Below, in pieces: positions 5,664 through 6,338 of a stretch of DNA of 6,338 nt. Position 1 is the first letter of the stretch. Each line of letters opens with the position of its first letter. The stretch covers positions 1 to 6,338 of the forward strand of contig USNB01000071.1 in NCBI GenBank assembly GCA_900555875.1, read 5' to 3'. The notes under the pieces were generated by a model that made no database searches, was not told the origin of the DNA, and saw only the letters and a list, made by a program, of their open reading frames with translations. The position numbers and the translations under genes are program-made. Source of the stretch: an uncultured Eubacteriales bacterium. GTDB taxonomy: Bacteria > Bacillota > Clostridia > Christensenellales > Pumilibacteraceae.

Positions 5664-6233
5664 ATGGAAGAGATAACGACGACGGGGATAGTCGTCGGCG
5701 GAGAGGATTCGGGCGAAGCGGACAGGATAGTCCGCCTGCTCACTCCGTCCGGCGTGATATCCGTGCGCATGCGCGGTGTGAAGAAGGAAAAGGCAAAGCT
5801 GAAGTTCGCGGCGATGCCCTTTTCATTCTGCCGTTATGTGCTCTTGAAGCGCGGCGGTTTTTATTCGGTCAAGACCGCCGATCAGGAGGAAAGTCTGTTC
5901 GGAGTGACGTCTTCGCCCGAAAAGTATATTACCGGGTCGCTCATGCTTGAGACGGCTGCCGTTGCGTCCGGAGGTTCGGACAGTGCGGATATATTCATAT
6001 CCCTCCTGACGTCTCTTAAAGACCTCATATATTCGGATGTTCACCCTTATATCGCAGGATTGTCGTTCATATGCGATCTGCTTGTCCGCGGCGGTCATCT
6101 TACGCGTTCGGTCGCGTCTGCAGCGTCTGACGGCGATCTTACCGTCCCGCTCGCCCGCACCCGTCTCAAAGGATATGCTTCTCTTTTTGAAAAGAAATAC
6201 TATACTAAGCTTAAAAGCCTGCCGATGATATAA
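5664..6233 (+). CDS. recO: RecO recombination mediator, compact form without zinc finger
   Basis: RecO loads or stabilises RecA on single-stranded DNA with RecR in the RecFOR pathway. The N-terminal OB-fold (about 1-80) is recognisable: TTGIVVGGEDSGEADRIVRLLTPSG, then RGVKKEKAKLK (38-48) and the PFSFCRYVLL strand. A helical region follows, containing LMLETAAVAS and YIAGLSFICDLLVRGG. The product has 189 residues against about 240-255 in the family. Only two Cys remain (56 and 137), so the Cys4 zinc finger of Bacillus/Clostridium RecO cannot form. The last part (YASLFEKKYYTKLKSLPMI) still resembles the normal C terminus, which suggests an internal deletion of about 60 residues rather than a frameshift or truncation; no cysteine-rich continuation appears in the other frames. 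It starts one nucleotide after era and is followed by the operon terminator. It may be functional in reduced form or be decaying. Confidence 0.85.
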   Translation: MEEITTTGIVVGGEDSGEADRIVRLLTPSGVISVRMRGVKKEKAKLKFAAMPFSFCRYVLLKRGGFYSVKTADQEESLFGVTSSPEKYITGSLMLETAAVASGGSDSADIFISLLTSLKDLIYSDVHPYIAGLSFICDLLVRGGHLTRSVASAASDGDLTVPLARTRLKGYASLFEKKYYTKLKSLPMI

Positions 6234-6248
6234 GAATACATGTTTTCG

Positions 6249-6290
6249 CCGCGCCGTCATCATCCGACGGTCGCGGTATTTTTATATTTT
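6249..6290 (+). terminator. Rho-independent terminator closing the yqfC-recO operon
   Basis: The hairpin pairs CCGCG and CCGTC (6249-6258) with GACGG (6266-6270) and CGCGG (6272-6276). It has a bulged T at 6271 and a 7-nt loop ATCATCC. The T-rich tail TATTTTTATATTTT (6277-6290) follows. It lies 15 nt after the recO stop. No other terminator-like element is visible between 563 and 6233, supporting one transcription unit. Confidence 0.9.
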
Positions 6291-6315
6291 ACAACAATTT
6301 TACACGGAGTTTACA
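6288..6315 (+). promoter_or_regulatory. Three TTTACA direct repeats at 11-bp spacing, possible operator
   Basis: TTTACA occurs at 6288-6293, 6299-6304 and 6310-6315, with 5-bp spacers each. In Bacillus, PhoP response-regulator sites are direct repeats of TT(A/C/T)A(C/T)A with about 5-bp spacers, so the pattern agrees. The last box could serve as the -35 of a promoter whose -10 would fall at the window's very edge (around GATAC, 6334-6338). Caveat: box 1 overlaps the terminator's T-rich tail. The regulated gene is not in the window. Confidence 0.35.
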
Positions 6316-6338
6316 AGATAAAATTTACGAAATGATAC

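Larger units (their letters stand above)
6239..6338. other. Post-operon intergenic stretch
   Basis: After the recO stop the window holds the operon terminator and the TTTACA repeats, then an AT-rich tail. No ORF of usable length or RNA gene is seen. This is the likely promoter region of the next gene, which begins outside the window. Confidence 0.6.

Noticed and set aside
4688..5770. 360-codon open frame on the minus strand opposite era
   Set aside because: It mirrors era, whose GTPase and KH motifs are complete. The antisense product has no recognisable domain and would span three genes.
6199..6232. TATACT near the end of recO as a promoter
   Set aside because: No -35 at 16-18 bp spacing, and the operon terminator follows immediately.
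5664..6233. Frameshifted recO
   Set aside because: No cysteine-rich or RecO-like continuation appears in the other plus-strand frames, and the C-terminal residues match the family end in the same frame; internal deletion fits better.
1..6338. tRNA, rRNA, CRISPR array, insertion sequence or a novel multi-gene defence-like system
   Set aside because: No cloverleaf, repeat-spacer pattern, transposase motif or terminal inverted repeat was seen; apart from the small ORF all coding space is taken by known housekeeping or sporulation families.

Overview
The window looks like a chromosomal segment of an uncultured, spore-forming (or formerly spore-forming) member of the Clostridia. Three things point there. 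The gene order yqfC-yqfD-phoH-pgpH-ybeY-era-recO is the classic Firmicutes 'yqf' operon. yqfC and yqfD are sporulation-associated families found essentially in endospore formers. The upstream gene encodes the end of a BspA-type leucine-rich-repeat surface protein of a kind common in gut Clostridia. The DNA is moderately GC-rich, yet the AUA isoleucine codon is used very freely. I cannot name a genus.

Layout. Positions 1-314 hold the 3' end of the BspA-type LRR gene, with two full 69-bp repeats and part of a third. A nearly perfect, symmetric hairpin at 342-372 follows and could terminate transcription from both sides. On the minus strand a 35-codon ORF (373-480) stops directly against that hairpin. 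It is probably a real, easily missed small gene that converges on the LRR gene and diverges from yqfC. From 563 to 6233 seven plus-strand genes are packed with essentially no spacing: the first three junctions include two ATGA overlaps and one 38-nt overlap, ybeY and era overlap both neighbours' ends by 4 nt, and era and recO are 1 nt apart. A rho-independent terminator at 6249-6290 closes the operon. The last 50 bases carry three TTTACA hexamers exactly 11 bp apart, probably control elements of a gene beyond the window.

How the genes work together. YqfC and YqfD are sporulation proteins. PhoH is a P-loop ATPase linked to RNA metabolism, YbeY is a metal-dependent RNase or rRNA/ribosome quality factor, and Era is a GTPase for 16S rRNA and 30S assembly. 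PgpH is a membrane HD-domain phosphodiesterase for c-di-AMP. RecO is a recombination mediator. The operon therefore joins ribosome maturation, nucleotide signalling, DNA repair and sporulation in one transcription unit, as in Bacillus, but the dgkA and cdd genes often found between ybeY and era are absent.

Most unusual points: PgpH lacks the large extracellular domain of its family; RecO is about 60 residues short and has lost its zinc finger although its C-terminal end is kept; a near-consensus internal promoter lies inside yqfD; the small minus-strand gene abuts a bidirectional terminator; and the TTTACA array resembles a PhoP box. I saw no mobile element, CRISPR array, tRNA, rRNA or clear novel multi-gene system.
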